A model generated the notes under the pieces. The model saw only the letters and a program-made list of their open reading frames with translations, was not told the origin of the DNA and did not search any database. The position numbers and the translations under genes were made by a program. Positions 26,201 through 37,100 of a stretch of 64,000 bases of DNA are shown one piece after another. Position 1 is the first letter of the stretch, and each line of letters opens with the position of its first letter. This DNA is from Paraglaciecola mesophila KMM 241. GTDB lineage: Bacteria; Pseudomonadota; Gammaproteobacteria; Enterobacterales; Alteromonadaceae. The DNA is taken from NCBI RefSeq assembly GCF_000315015.1, contig NZ_BAEP01000056.1, positions 1 to 64,000 of the forward strand, given 5' to 3'.

Positions 26201-27017
26201 ACAGTTACTCGTATTTAGCGATATGGATGGCACGTTGTTGGATCATGACACTTATAGTTATGCACCAGCATTGAATATGCTTGATATCCTTAGAAGCAAA
26301 CACATTCCAGTCATCCCTACGACAAGCAAAACTAAAGCAGAATTAGACTCTCTTATGGCAGAGCTAAAACTAAATGGTCCACTTATCGTAGAGAATGGCG
26401 CTGCGGTTTTTATCCCTCAGCATTTAATGAAGGCACAGCCCGAAGGTACAACGGACAAAAAAGGCTTTTGGGTCAAAGAATTTGCTCAACCTCGTTCGCA
26501 TTGGCTGGAATTAATTGCCAGTATTGAAAGTGACTTTTCAGGAGAGTTTTTGCAGTTTTCAACTATGGCTGAACAACAAATCATAGAGTACACCGGACTA
26601 AATGCTAAAAATGCAAAGCTCGCTGATACCCGCATGTACAGTGAGCCCGTTAAATGGCTCGGGTCGCCTGAAAGAAAACTCGAGTTTGTCACTCAGTTGC
26701 AGCAACTGGGCGCTACCGTATTGCAAGGCGGTCGCTTCCTTGGCGTGTCAGGACTATGCAATAAAGGAATCGCCTTGCAATGGTTAGTCACCGCATTCCA
26801 ACGTCATATTGGGCACAGTGCAACCCTGAGTGTCGCGTTAGGCGACAGCAATAATGATGCTGCTATGCTGGAGGCCAGTGACATTGCAGTGCGTATTAAA
26901 TCACCCACTCACTCGTTTCCATCACTTGAGAGAACAACAGGTGTCTACGATAGTACATTAGAGGGACCTTCAGGCTGGACTGAATGTTTATCCAAAATTC
27001 TGATCAATGAAAGTTAG
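26193..27017 (+). CDS. HAD phosphatase, mannosyl/glucosyl-3-phosphoglycerate phosphatase family
   Basis: 274-residue HAD-superfamily phosphatase of the MPGP family. The nucleophile and helper Asp are Asp10 and Asp12 in FSDMDGTLLDHDTY; VIPTTSKTKAEL holds motif II Thr, NGAAVFIP and the late LGDSNNDAAMLEASDIAV provide the Mg-binding Asps. Expected to remove phosphate from glucosyl-3-phosphoglycerate (or the mannosyl form) to give the compatible solute. AAGGAGG lies six bases before the ATG at 26193 and within the preceding gene, which it overlaps. Sugar specificity cannot be told from sequence; the neighbour synthase points to glucosyl. Confidence 0.87.
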   Translation: MLKQLLVFSDMDGTLLDHDTYSYAPALNMLDILRSKHIPVIPTTSKTKAELDSLMAELKLNGPLIVENGAAVFIPQHLMKAQPEGTTDKKGFWVKEFAQPRSHWLELIASIESDFSGEFLQFSTMAEQQIIEYTGLNAKNAKLADTRMYSEPVKWLGSPERKLEFVTQLQQLGATVLQGGRFLGVSGLCNKGIALQWLVTAFQRHIGHSATLSVALGDSNNDAAMLEASDIAVRIKSPTHSFPSLERTTGVYDSTLEGPSGWTECLSKILINES

Positions 27018-27091
27018 TTTAAAGCTTTAGTTTAAAATTCAACTTTTGTTAATTTACTTATTATTTTTATCCTAGAACCAAAGGAATCATC

Positions 27092-28321
27092 ATGGCTGAC
27101 TTTTATCAAAACGGCATTGTTACCACATTACATAACTTATCTGAGCGACCGGTTGAAGATCTAGAAAAAGAACTCGTGAGTTTTGCTCGGAGGCGCCCAA
27201 TGGCGCTGATATTACCTTCATTATTTTCTGAGCTAGAAGGCGAAGCGTTGCCGCATATTGTTTCAGAGATTTCTAAAGTCCCCTACCTTTCTCAAGTAGT
27301 AATCGGCTTAGACCGTGCAGATAAAGAACAATACAAGCATGCACTGGGCTTTTTCGACAAACTTGGACAGAACCACCGTATCTTGTGGAATGACGGGCCT
27401 CGTCTTAAAGCACTGGATGAAGAGTTAGCGCAAATGGGCCTGGCCCCAAAAGAGTTGGGAAAGGGCCGTAATGTTTGGTACTGCATGGGTTACATTCTAG
27501 CCACAGGCACTGCTGAATCAGTCGCGTTGCACGATTGCGATATATTAACCTATGATAGAAGCTTGCTAGCTCGATTGATATATCCAGTAGCAAACCCGCA
27601 ATTTAACTATGAGTTTTGCAAAGGCTATTATGCTCGTGTTGCTAACGGCAAAATTAACGGTCGTGTATCACGTTTGCTTGTCACGCCTATGCTTAGAGCC
27701 TTAAAGCGCGTGATCGGTAACACTGATTATCTCGATTTTATGGACAGTTTCCGTTACCCCCTAGCTGGCGAATTTTCCTTTAGGCGCGACGTTTTAAATG
27801 ACATTCGTATTCCTAGCGACTGGGGCCTTGAGATCGGTGTTCTATCAGAAATGCACAGAAACTATTCGAGCAATCGTTTGTGCCAAGCTGATATTGCGAA
27901 AACGTACGACCATAAGCACCAAGACCTTTCAGCTGACAACGACGCAGGCGGTTTGTCAAAAATGTCTATCGACATTACCAAGGCAATGTTTAGGAAGCTC
28001 GCTACTCAGGGCGAGACGTTTAACATGGAAACGTTCCGTTCTATCAAAGCGACGTATTATCGCATCGCCTTGGATTTCGTCGAAACCTATCATAACGATG
28101 CCATCATGAATGGTTTATCACTGGATATTCACAACGAAGAAAAAGCGGTTGAATTGTTCGCCCAGAACATTATGAAAGCAGGCGAAAGCTTCTTAGATAA
28201 TCCAATGGAAACCCCTTTCATCCCGAGTTGGAACCGTGTTGTAAGTGCTATGCCTAACGTTTTGGAGCGCTTAAAAGACGCTGTTGAACAAGATTATAAC
28301 GAGTGTAAAGAATCACTTTAG
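27092..28321 (+). CDS. Glucosyl-3-phosphoglycerate synthase-like glycosyltransferase (GT81)
   Basis: 409-residue GT-A glycosyltransferase resembling GpgS of family GT81, which makes glucosyl-3-phosphoglycerate from NDP-glucose and 3-phosphoglycerate. Visible: [16 protein letters not shown] near residue 42, [13 protein letters not shown] near 70, [12 protein letters not shown] (123-134), a metal-binding DCD at 148-150 ([15 protein letters not shown]), and [13 protein letters not shown] followed by [12 protein letters not shown], typical acceptor-site blocks. AAGGAATCATC precedes the ATG. It follows the phosphatase by 74 bp and is followed by the phosphorylase after 25 bp. Together they suggest a compatible-solute pathway. 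Confidence 0.87.
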   Translation: MADFYQNGIVTTLHNLSERPVEDLEKELVSFARRRPMALILPSLFSELEGEALPHIVSEISKVPYLSQVVIGLDRADKEQYKHALGFFDKLGQNHRILWNDGPRLKALDEELAQMGLAPKELGKGRNVWYCMGYILATGTAESVALHDCDILTYDRSLLARLIYPVANPQFNYEFCKGYYARVANGKINGRVSRLLVTPMLRALKRVIGNTDYLDFMDSFRYPLAGEFSFRRDVLNDIRIPSDWGLEIGVLSEMHRNYSSNRLCQADIAKTYDHKHQDLSADNDAGGLSKMSIDITKAMFRKLATQGETFNMETFRSIKATYYRIALDFVETYHNDAIMNGLSLDIHNEEKAVELFAQNIMKAGESFLDNPMETPFIPSWNRVVSAMPNVLERLKDAVEQDYNECKESL

Positions 28322-28346
28322 AACAACAATAATGAATGGTGAAGCA

Positions 28347-30107
28347 ATGCAAAGTACTTATGACCAATTAACTGAGTTAGTCGAACATCATTTGGCTGTT
28401 ATTTATAACGAGGTTGAGCTGAGTGTTACCTATCAAACATTCGCTCAAGATCTGTTGACTACGATGGGGTTTAAGAAGGACGTATTAATAACACCTCCTT
28501 TACGCCATCACAATAATTGGACGCAAGAAGATGCTGTACTGATCACTTATGGCGATTCTATCGAATCGCCTGGGGAGAAGCCATTAACGACCCTTTACAC
28601 CTTTTTAAACGAAAGCTGTGCGAAGAACTTGAACAGCGTGCATATATTACCGTTTTTTCCTTACAGTTCAGATGATGGCTTTTCTGTAATTGATTATTCT
28701 AGTGTGAACGAAGCATTAGGCGATTGGGAAGATATTAAGCGGATCGCGACGGACTTTAGGTTAATGTCAGATGTAGTTATTAACCATTGTTCTTCACGAA
28801 GTGCTTGGTTTGATAACTTCATTAAAGGTGAAGGTCCGGGCAGCGATTTTTTTTATACGGCAAGTCCAGATGAAGACTTATCGAATGTGGTCAGGCCTCG
28901 CACGTCTCCTCTATTGCGGGAAACAGAAACAGCGAAAGGTATCGAGCATGTTTGGTGCACATTCAGTCACGATCAAGTTGATTTTGATTTTCGTAATCCC
29001 AAGGTGTTAGAAACCTTTGTTTCAATCATTCGTCAATATTTGGACAATGGTGTCAGGTTATTTAGGCTCGATGCAGTTGCTTTTTTATGGAAAAAACTTG
29101 GCACACCCTGTATCAATTTGGAACAAACTCATGAAGTGGTTAGGTTGCTGCGTACGCTCATTGAACATGCTCAGCCAGATGTGATTATCATCACAGAAAC
29201 GAATATACCGAATCGAGAAAACTTAGCTTACTTAGGCAACGCGAATGAAGCTCATGCTATCTATAATTTCTCATTGCCACCATTGTTGGTAAACACCCTC
29301 ATTACTGGCGATTGTCACTACTTGAAGTCATGGTTAATGAGTATGCCTCCCGCGCAAAACGGTACAACTTACTTTAACTTTATTGCATCCCATGATGGCA
29401 TTGGTCTGCGCCCAGCTGAAGGCTTGTTAGAAGACGAGGAGCTCACTGTACTTGTAAACACCATGCAGAATTTTGGTGGCAGAATATCGTGGCGTGCGTC
29501 TGAGCATGGCCAGCAAAAAGCGTATGAAATTAATATCGCTTTGTATGATGCACTTCAAGGTACAACGAAGGGAACCGATAAATGGGGCTTCCAGCGTTTT
29601 ATGTGCGCCCATGCGATTATGCTTGGCTTGGAAGGTATACCTGGGATCTATATTCATAGTTTGTTGGCTACAGGTAATGATTATGAACGGGTTAAGAATA
29701 CCAGCCATAACCGTGCAATAAATCGTCATAAGTGGCAATACGCTGAATTACAGAAGCAATTAGCATCGCCCTACTCTCAACATCAACGAGTGTTGAAAGC
29801 TATGGGTGAGCTACTAACAATACGCCGCCAGCAAGTCGCATTTCACCCCAACGCTACGCAATTTACCTTGCAGTTAGGAAGCAAAGTATTTGGTTTCTGG
29901 CGTCAGAGTATCGATAGAAGACAAAGCATATTCTGTATCAGCAATATTTGTGATGAAATACAAGAAATTCACTTAAGTGATATTAACTTAGTAGGCACCG
30001 ACGAGTGGATAGACTTAATGACGCAGCAACCCATTTACGCCGCAGACAGTTTCATTGAACTGGCACCATACCAAACTATGTGGATCAGCAATTTACCTAA
30101 GCGTTAA
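28347..30107 (+). CDS. GH13_18 sucrose phosphorylase-like enzyme, predicted glucosylglycerate phosphorylase
   Basis: 586-residue GH13 enzyme of the sucrose-phosphorylase subfamily. N-terminal [22 protein letters not shown] and [19 protein letters not shown] are diagnostic. Nucleophile Asp242 ([13 protein letters not shown]), acid/base Glu284 (IITETNIP) and stabiliser Asp350 ([10 protein letters not shown]) are present. The subfamily includes sucrose, glucosylglycerol and glucosylglycerate phosphorylases. Adjacent glycerate kinase and glucosyl-phosphoglycerate synthase point to glucosylglycerate: phosphorolysis to glucose-1-phosphate and glycerate. ATG at 28347 has GGTGA four bases upstream; ATG at 28332 and an in-frame codon at 28284 overlapping the previous gene are alternatives. 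Last gene of the cluster. Confidence 0.85.
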   Translation: MQSTYDQLTELVEHHLAVIYNEVELSVTYQTFAQDLLTTMGFKKDVLITPPLRHHNNWTQEDAVLITYGDSIESPGEKPLTTLYTFLNESCAKNLNSVHILPFFPYSSDDGFSVIDYSSVNEALGDWEDIKRIATDFRLMSDVVINHCSSRSAWFDNFIKGEGPGSDFFYTASPDEDLSNVVRPRTSPLLRETETAKGIEHVWCTFSHDQVDFDFRNPKVLETFVSIIRQYLDNGVRLFRLDAVAFLWKKLGTPCINLEQTHEVVRLLRTLIEHAQPDVIIITETNIPNRENLAYLGNANEAHAIYNFSLPPLLVNTLITGDCHYLKSWLMSMPPAQNGTTYFNFIASHDGIGLRPAEGLLEDEELTVLVNTMQNFGGRISWRASEHGQQKAYEINIALYDALQGTTKGTDKWGFQRFMCAHAIMLGLEGIPGIYIHSLLATGNDYERVKNTSHNRAINRHKWQYAELQKQLASPYSQHQRVLKAMGELLTIRRQQVAFHPNATQFTLQLGSKVFGFWRQSIDRRQSIFCISNICDEIQEIHLSDINLVGTDEWIDLMTQQPIYAADSFIELAPYQTMWISNLPKR

Positions 30108-30145
30108 ATATACCGCCCCTTCTTAACTTTGGCGGCAAAATAAAT

Positions 30146-30178
30146 GAGACAATGCAAACAATATGTCTCTTTTATTTT
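30146..30178 (+). terminator. Probable terminator after the glucosylglycerate cluster
   Basis: GAGACA (30146-30151) pairs with TGTCTC (30164-30169), loop of 12, followed by TTTTATTTTG. The stem is short, so moderate support. A second weak pair, CCGCC/GGCGG, lies at 30113-30135. Confidence 0.5.
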
Positions 30179-30543
30179 GTTGCTTTTTCGCTACGCGTAA
30201 CCAATTTGTATCCATGTAACTTATTGTTATTAATAAGCTTTTAACTCAACGCTGGATATGTGTAACTGTTTTAGCACTATAAACTTAGATAATCACTGTC
30301 CGCTGTGCACCTAAAGAGCTCCCCCACTTATAACTCTTTGATAATTAATCACTATTCTTAGTTGGCATGAAGCGTGTAGTAGTTTTTGCTGAGTTTAGGG
30401 TCGAGTTCGGCATTTTAATAAACGCTACGACCCGATATATACCGCCGAGCAAGACTGCTCTTCAAATTTGTTAGCCGGATTTTTAAGAATAAGGCATAGC
30501 AACGAAAACCTAGCTAAATATTTAGCCATAAGGAATCGATAAG
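30179..30543. other. Intergenic region before the EF-hand genes
   Basis: No supported gene. A perfect 14-bp palindrome, GCTAAATATTTAGC, lies at 30513-30526, immediately before the ribosome site ATAAGGA of the first EF-hand gene. Confidence 0.5.
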
Positions 30544-30750
30544 ATGAAAAAGTTAATTGTTATTACTAGCCTACTTTTCGCCTCAAGCAGTGTATTGGCA
30601 CAAGACGATATAATGGACGCGTTAGACGCGGATAATGACGGTCGTATTAGCCTAGAAGAAGCCTCCTCAGACGCAGCCCTGTCCTCTGTTTTTACTGAGT
30701 TAGACGTAAACAAGGATGGTTACCTTAGCGCTAGTGAGTTAGAGAGCTAG
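30544..30750 (+). CDS. Small exported EF-hand calcium-binding protein (copy 1)
   Basis: 68-residue protein with a clear signal peptide (MKKLIVITSLLFASSSVLA, cleaved before QDD). The mature 49 residues hold a single pair of EF-hands: loops DADNDGRISLEE and DVNKDGYLSASE, both with Asp, Asn/Lys, Asp and Gly at calcium-ligating positions and a final Glu. A mature protein that is only an EF-hand pair probably buffers or senses calcium in the periplasm. ATAAGGAATCGATAAG precedes the ATG. A related gene follows 129 bp downstream on the same strand. Function unknown. Confidence 0.82.
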   Translation: MKKLIVITSLLFASSSVLAQDDIMDALDADNDGRISLEEASSDAALSSVFTELDVNKDGYLSASELES

Positions 30751-30755
30751 ACTTC

Positions 30756-30782
30756 TATAGCCTTTATAGCCTTTATAGCCTT
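30756..30782 (+). repeat. Three tandem copies of a 9-bp unit
   Basis: TATAGCCTT repeats exactly three times between the two EF-hand genes, starting 5 bp after the first stop codon. Probably slippage-prone. Confidence 0.85.
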
Positions 30783-30879
30783 GAGCTCAAGATTGAAGAT
30801 TATTCAAATCAACATAAAGTTAAAACAATCCTAGCGCTTTACAGACCAAACGACATTCTTAAATAACGTGGAGAAACGT

Positions 30880-31098
30880 ATGAAAAAAATTATTATAGCG
30901 GGTGTTATCGCCCTAACGTCAGGGGGCGCATTTGCCGCAACGGATATTTTTGCCGCTTTAGATGTAAATGAAGACAATATGTTAAGTGCAAAAGAAGCCA
31001 GTATCGATACTACTTTGGCGACTATATTCAACGAATTAGACAGCAACAAAGATGGGTTTGTGTCTAAAGAAGAGTTCAGTGTACTTCAACAGCAATAG
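30880..31098 (+). CDS. Small exported EF-hand calcium-binding protein (copy 2)
   Basis: 72-residue protein; signal peptide MKKIIIAGVIALTSGGAFA cleaved before ATD. It carries two EF-hand loops: DVNEDNMLSAKE, in which the central Gly is replaced by Asn and so is less canonical, and DSNKDGFVSKEE, fully canonical. It shares the plan of the upstream gene (signal peptide, AALD..., KEAS/EEAS, FNELD/FTELD) and looks like an old tandem duplicate. The ATG at 30880 with GGAG upstream is preferred over an in-frame start at 30868. A terminator follows. Confidence 0.82.
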   Translation: MKKIIIAGVIALTSGGAFAATDIFAALDVNEDNMLSAKEASIDTTLATIFNELDSNKDGFVSKEEFSVLQQQ

Positions 31099-31127
31099 TT
31101 ATTATTTAATTGCTACTTTATAAAGTG

Positions 31128-31161
31128 AGGTTAGAGGTAATTTATTATCTCTAACCTTTCA
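31128..31161. terminator. Terminator between EF-hand gene and quinone oxidoreductase
   Basis: AGGTTAGAG (31128-31136) pairs with CTCTAACCT (31149-31157), loop 12, followed by TTCATTTC. Convergent genes flank it. Confidence 0.65.
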
Positions 31162-31298
31162 TTTCTGGGTCTATACTTCCCAACAATCGCGCACAAATTC
31201 AATTACCTACCTCCCTGCCGGTTAACCACTCGACCCGCGCCACACCTCTTTAAATACTTCTAACAACAGGCCAATTTAACAACGATGTGGCGGATAGA

Positions 31299-32282
31299 TT
31301 AATCCCAACAAACAACCAATTTACCCATAGTGTCATTTCGTTCAAGGCGTTCGTGGGTCAACGCAATATCTTTTACGTTATATTGAGTGTCAATAACAGG
31401 TCTTAAATCACCATTATCAAAATGTATTAAAAATCTGCGGCAAAAGTCACTTATTAAAGCGCTTTTGTATTCGTCGCTTCGGCTTCGCAGCGTAGAGCCT
31501 GTGATGGTGGCACGTTTAGCAAGCATCAGTGCCATGTCTAATTTGTCAGCATATCGACCAGCCAACATGGCTAAGTACACTATTGTTCCATCAGCGTTGA
31601 GAATTTTTAAGTTTCTGTTGAGATAATCCCCTGCAACAAAATCGATGATAACGTCGACTCCACCCTGCTCGAAACATTCAGCAAAATTTTGAGTTTTGTA
31701 ATTTATCAGTCGATCGGCACCATACTTTTCGCATACCGCAAGTTTTTTCTCATTTGATGCGGTGACACTGACATGACAACCATCCGCTTTTGCTAATTGA
31801 ATTGCGGCAAGACCCACAGCACTCGCACCAGCATGTATCAGTACCCGCTGACCAGGTTTTAACCCACCTACTTGGAACAAACTTTGGTAAGCTGTTAAGA
31901 AAACCTCGGCAATACCGGCGGCACTCGGCATATCAACATTTTTTGGTTTATGCATTATGTGTTCTGAATTGACCGCCACATACTCTGCATAACCGCCGCC
32001 AGCCACAAGTGCGAATACTTCATCGCCTATTTGCCAACGAGAAGACTCGGTATCAGCAGACATTCCAAGACTGGCAATTTCACCTGATACCTCAAGACCA
32101 AGAATCGGGCTTTCCCCTTTAGGTGCTGGGTATTTACCTTGGCGCTGTAATGTATCAGCGCGGTTAATACCAAAGCTGTGTACCTTAACTAACACTTGCC
32201 CCTGTTTGAGGGTAGGTTTTGTAGTATCATTAACAAAAAGCGTGTCCGTTGCCGTACCTTCTTCATAATCGATAAATTGCAT
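31299..32282 (-). CDS. NAD(P)H-quinone oxidoreductase, PIG3/TP53I3-like MDR
   Basis: 327-residue medium-chain dehydrogenase/reductase without zinc ligands, resembling PIG3-type quinone oxidoreductases that reduce quinones with NADPH. The N-terminal GroES-like part has KVHSFGINRADTLQRQGKYPAP and GLEVSGEIASLG. The Rossmann domain has VLIHAGASAVGLAAIQLAK (about 140-158) and VDVIIDFVAGDYLNRNL. Length is typical. It is divergent from rlmI with 99 bp between the starts. A role in quinone or electrophile detoxification is inferred from family. Confidence 0.87.
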   Translation of the reverse strand: MQFIDYEEGTATDTLFVNDTTKPTLKQGQVLVKVHSFGINRADTLQRQGKYPAPKGESPILGLEVSGEIASLGMSADTESSRWQIGDEVFALVAGGGYAEYVAVNSEHIMHKPKNVDMPSAAGIAEVFLTAYQSLFQVGGLKPGQRVLIHAGASAVGLAAIQLAKADGCHVSVTASNEKKLAVCEKYGADRLINYKTQNFAECFEQGGVDVIIDFVAGDYLNRNLKILNADGTIVYLAMLAGRYADKLDMALMLAKRATITGSTLRSRSDEYKSALISDFCRRFLIHFDNGDLRPVIDTQYNVKDIALTHERLERNDTMGKLVVCWD

Positions 32283-32381
32283 GAATTCTCCATTGAATTT
32301 TTGTTTTAATTTGAACTTTTGACGATGTAATTTGCGCCACGCTCATCTACTTTCAATTTGTATGCTGGAAACCAACACACT

Positions 32382-33569
32382 ATGTCATCACGCGTTACAC
32401 TTCACCCCGGTCGAGAAAAGTCTTTATTACGTCGTCACCCTTGGATATTTGCCAGTGCAATTGAAAGCACTAAAGGCCGAATGAATCTCGGCGATACCGT
32501 CGATGTTTATAGTCACGAAGACGTATGGCTAGGCCGCGGAGCCTATTCACCACATTCTCAGATACAAGTTAGAATATGGACGTTTACGCAAAATGAAAGT
32601 GTCGACAACGGTTTTTTTCAACGTCGTATCGCTAGAGCCCAACAATCTAGAGAAGAGCTAATTGAGCGACATGGTTTAACCGGATACCGTTTAATTGCCG
32701 CTGAATCAGATGGCCTACCAGGGGTGACCATCGATGTTTACGCCAATGTTATTGTCTGCCAACTACTCTCAGCAGGGGCTGATAAACATAGAGAAAAAAT
32801 AATATGGGCGCTAAAAGCACAATTTCCTGAGCATGGAATTTATGAGCGAAGTGATGTAGCAGTGCGCAAAAAAGAGGGGTTAGAAGAAATCACCCAAGTG
32901 CTTGCTGGCGACATACCAGATGAAGTCATCATTGAAGAAAATGGTGTAAAAATCATCGTTAATGTGAAACAAGGTCATAAAACGGGTTTCTATTTAGATC
33001 AACGCGATAATCGGGCTATCGCCGCTGAATATGCCAAAGATCGTGACGTATTAAACTGCTTTTGCTACACAGGCACATTCGGTAGCTATGCACTTGCTGC
33101 CGGTGCGCGTAGCGTTACTAGCTTAGATGTATCTGACCTTGCCCTTGAAACGGCTAAACGCAACGTGGATATTAACCAGCTTGATAGTTCAAAATGTGAG
33201 TTTATTAATCATGATGTTTTTCAAGCATTACGTGATTACAAAGCGCAGTCTAAACAGTTTTCTCAAATTATACTCGACCCACCCAAATTCGTAGACTCTA
33301 AGGCTTCGCTTAATAGAGCGTGTCGTGGATACAAAGATATTAACATGCTGGCAATGCAGATCATGGCGCCTGGTGGCATTCTGGCAACATTTAGCTGTTC
33401 CGGTTTAATGCCATTCGATTTGTTTCAAAAAGTCGTAGCAGATGCGGCATTAGATGCCGGCCGAGAAGTACAAATAATCCAGCGCTTATCACAAGCGCCT
33501 GATCATCCGGTCTCAACAAACTACCCTGAGGGATTTTACTTGAAGGGGCTAATCTGCAAAGTGCTGTAA
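32382..33569 (+). CDS. rlmI: 23S rRNA m5C1962 methyltransferase RlmI
   Basis: 395-residue SAM-dependent rRNA methyltransferase. An N-terminal PUA domain ([22 protein letters not shown]) is followed by an EEHEE-like linker and a Rossmann methyltransferase fold with [48 protein letters not shown] and the catalytic Cys in ATFSCSG. All match RlmI. The ATG at 32382 ([10 protein letters not shown]) fits the family; a TTG at 32358 would add eight residues. A hairpin terminator follows. Confidence 0.93.
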   Translation: MSSRVTLHPGREKSLLRRHPWIFASAIESTKGRMNLGDTVDVYSHEDVWLGRGAYSPHSQIQVRIWTFTQNESVDNGFFQRRIARAQQSREELIERHGLTGYRLIAAESDGLPGVTIDVYANVIVCQLLSAGADKHREKIIWALKAQFPEHGIYERSDVAVRKKEGLEEITQVLAGDIPDEVIIEENGVKIIVNVKQGHKTGFYLDQRDNRAIAAEYAKDRDVLNCFCYTGTFGSYALAAGARSVTSLDVSDLALETAKRNVDINQLDSSKCEFINHDVFQALRDYKAQSKQFSQIILDPPKFVDSKASLNRACRGYKDINMLAMQIMAPGGILATFSCSGLMPFDLFQKVVADAALDAGREVQIIQRLSQAPDHPVSTNYPEGFYLKGLICKVL

Positions 33570-33600
33570 GGTAGTATTGTGAGTTGTTATAGATAAACCT

Positions 33601-33636
33601 AACAAGCGCGCCTTTTAAGTTTAGCGCTTGTTTATT
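33601..33636 (+). terminator. Probable terminator after rlmI
   Basis: AACAAGCGC (33601-33609) pairs perfectly with GCGCTTGTT (33624-33632), loop 14; only a broken T tract (TATTTCT) follows. Confidence 0.55.
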
Positions 33637-33702
33637 TCTCTACACCATGCTTTGCTTCTTAGCACGTTTACCAATGATATAAACAGCCTGTTAGTTCAAA
33701 GG

Positions 33703-34008
33703 CTAATTCATCTCGGTAATTTCAACGCCAATCACGCAGGTACTGTCTTCATTGCACTCAGAGCGCACCACGCGTGCTTTGGCTGATAAGGAAGGGATTT
33801 GGCTGTTTGTTGATTCAATATAAACGTCAACAGCGGTACCGATTTCTACGGATTGCTCTTCCACTTCAAATGACATGCCTGTAGCACTTATATCCTTACA
33901 TACTGCGTGCAACGTACGACTCGACTCATCGTCGTTAACCACTATCTCGCACGCTGAATTGACCATCATGCGAAAAAAATTACGTTTGTCATTGTAGCCT
34001 AACATCAA
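33703..34008 (-). CDS. PilZ domain c-di-GMP-binding protein
   Basis: 101-residue single-domain PilZ protein. The two c-di-GMP motifs are intact: RNFFR (RxxxR, about residues 8-12) and DISATGMSF (D/NxSxxG, about 45-53). No membrane segment or extra domain, so it likely acts as an adaptor that binds c-di-GMP and then a partner. The window also encodes a diguanylate cyclase about 28 kb away, but no link can be shown. It sits alone between rlmI and hrpA. Confidence 0.88.
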   Translation of the reverse strand: MMLGYNDKRNFFRMMVNSACEIVVNDDESSRTLHAVCKDISATGMSFEVEEQSVEIGTAVDVYIESTNSQIPSLSAKARVVRSECNEDSTCVIGVEITEMN

Positions 34009-34120
34009 AAATTCCGTCCTAGTTTATTGCCTACTGTGTGTTTATAGGGTGCGGATTAAGCAATGTCAACGGACTTTGCGTAATCCACTCAGTTAAATAT
34101 AAAAATCGCCACTAATCGAG

Positions 34121-37100
34121 CTAATTAGCTTCTAATTGGCTGATAATCCGTTTAGTAGATATCGGCATAGCTGTGCCCAATTGCTGGGCAAAGAATGACA
34201 CCCTAAGCTCTTCCATCATCCAGCGAACTTCTTTTAATTCGTCAGGTACAGGTAAGCCAGCAGGGATTTTCTGCAACCGCTTTGTATACTCACCCTGCAC
34301 TTTTTCTACATTCAATTGATGCAAACGGTCTTTTGTTGGGTCGATAGGTAGTTTTTCGATTCGCCTGGCGATCCCTTCAATATAGCGTTGCCAATCGCTC
34401 AAACGTCGAGCGCCGATATCACTCACAAATCCATTAAAAACTAAACTGTCTAAATGCTGCTTTATGTCCCCATAGGCATTGATCATCGCCATCGGAACAT
34501 TGCCCTTCATTTTCTTCTTGATTTGATGCGCTTTGGTTAAGCCGATTTCAACTTTCTGGGCGATAGTTAATACGCTATCGTTTATTTCACTGCGAACATG
34601 CTCGCTACAGGCTTGAAAGGCTTCTGGCGTGCGAATGTCACCGTGAAGCTCACGGTAGCTTTCTATCAGCTCGTCTGTTGCGGCCGCGATCACATCATCA
34701 ATCAAGGCAGCAACCTTCCCGAATGGGTTAAAGTACAAACCGAGCTTTGCCTTATTAGGCAGTTTTTCATGCAGATATTTAATAGGTGACGGAATCGATA
34801 ATAAAATTAACTGTCGTAAACCTAGTTGATGCGCTTGCTGTGCCATATGCGGCTTATCAAATAGTTTTATCGCTACCGCATTTTTTTCAGACACCAATGC
34901 GGGGTACGCTTTTACATTAAATCCACTTTGCTTACTAACATATTCGGTGGGTAACTGCTCAAAATCCCACTGAGTTATGCCTGACCTTTCTAACCCAGGT
35001 TTCGCCATTTTGCTCAGACTCTGCTTTACTTTTCCCTGTAACTGGTGCTGTAACGCTTGCAGATCCCGACCTTGTTGCACGACCTTGTTATAATCATCTA
35101 GCACTTTAAAATTAAAGCGTAGATGAGAAGGTAGGCTATCTATCTGCCATTCTTCTAATTCCACTTCTACCCCGGTCATGCGCTTTAACTTTTGGCTGAT
35201 AGCACCTAGAAAAGCAATAGGTTGGCCTTTCTTATCTAATGGAGTGATATCGGACAAACAAGCATCCGCGTAGTTAGGCGCAGGCACAAAGTTTCGCCTG
35301 AGCCGTTTTGGTAACAATTTAATAAGTGTGACGATAAGCTCGTGACGCAGCCCAGGCACTAACCAATCAAACCCCACAACAGTCAACTGATTTAATAAGG
35401 AAAGCGGTACCAACAAATTGACCCCATCATCTATATCTGTGGGGTTGAAGTGATAATCTAAACGAAGGGTTAAATTGCCTTGTTGCCACGTTTCAGGGAA
35501 ATCATATGCATGTGACTTTGTCGGCGAGCTCTTAAGCAGCATTTGCTTTGAATAGGTTAGCAAGTCGGGCTGGACGTTTTTAGTTTTACCCCACCATTTC
35601 TTAAAACTGGCCTCGCTACATACATGTGCAGGAATAAGCTGAGCATAAAAATCAACCAATGCCTCTTCATCCACCAACAAGTCGCGGCGGCGTGTCTTGT
35701 CCTCTAACCCTTTAATTTCATCCACTTCTAATTGGTTTTCAGTTAAAAAATCGTCATTTAACTTAGTATCTTGATTAACCAACGCCTCTCGTATGAAAAT
35801 CTCGCGACTAACAACTGGGTCTATTTGGCTGTAAACAACGCGACGTTTAGTTACTAACGGTAAGCCGTACATAGTCACACTTTCAAATGCTTGGACAACT
35901 CCTTGCTTCTTCGACCAATGTGGCTCGCTGTAATTACGTTTGATTAAATGAGGCGCTAATGACTCCAACCATTGAGGTTCAATTTTTGCCCCCATTCGAC
36001 CAAATAGTCTGGATGTATCCACAAGCTCAGCAACCATTACCCATTTAGGACTCGCTTTGGCAATTCCTGACCCAGGGAATAACATGAACCGGCCGTTACG
36101 TGCCCCAAGGTATTCCTTGTCTTTATCTTTATTCCCGACATGAGATAGTAAACCAGCAGCCATCGCTTGGTGAATTGCTTCATAATCCGCTTCTGCCTGG
36201 CTGATACTAAAGCCGAGCTCTGCGATAGATTTTTTCAACTGGCTTACGATATCTTGCCACTCTCGCATACGTAAATAGTTAATGAAGTTTTGCTTACACC
36301 ACTTGCGTAATTGATTGTTAGTCAGCTCGACTTGTTTTGCTTTAAATTCTAACCAAAGCATTAATAAGGATAAAAAGTCAGAATCTTTATTGGCAAATGC
36401 TTGGTGTTTCTCATCAGCCGCTTGCCGTTTATCTTGAGGGCGCTCTCGTGGGTCTTGAATGCTCAAACCAGCAGTAATAATAGATACGTCTCGCATACTA
36501 TTGCGTTTTTCTGCTTCGACAATCATCCTCGCATAGCGGGGATCGATGGGTAAGCGCGCCATTTGACGGCCAATGGTAGTTAAGTTTAACCGCCCAGTAT
36601 TTTTCTCGACTCCACCAAGCTCTTCGAGCAGATTAAAGCCGTCATTGATACTGCGTGAGTCTGGCATTTGCACAAAGGGGAACTCGTCAATTTTGCCAAG
36701 GCCTAACGCCATCATCTGCAAGATGACTGAGGCTAAATTCGTTCTTAGAATTTCGGGATCAGTAAACTCATCGCGATTGTTATAGTCATCTTCACTGTAC
36801 AAACGTATACAGATACCATCTGATACGCGCCCACAACGCCCTGCCCTCTGATTGGCGGAAGCTTGGGAAATAGGCTCAATGGGTAAACGCTGTACTTTAC
36901 TGCGTACACTGTACCGTGAGATACGTGCCGTACCTGGGTCAATAACGTATTTGATCCCCGGCACTGTTAACGATGTTTCAGCGACGTTGGTGGCAAGTAC
37001 GATGCGTCTACCTGAGTGTGATTGAAATATCTTGTTTTGTTCTGCTGCAGACAACCTAGCGTAAAGCGGTACGACTTCGGTGTGTCTGAATTGTTGTCGT

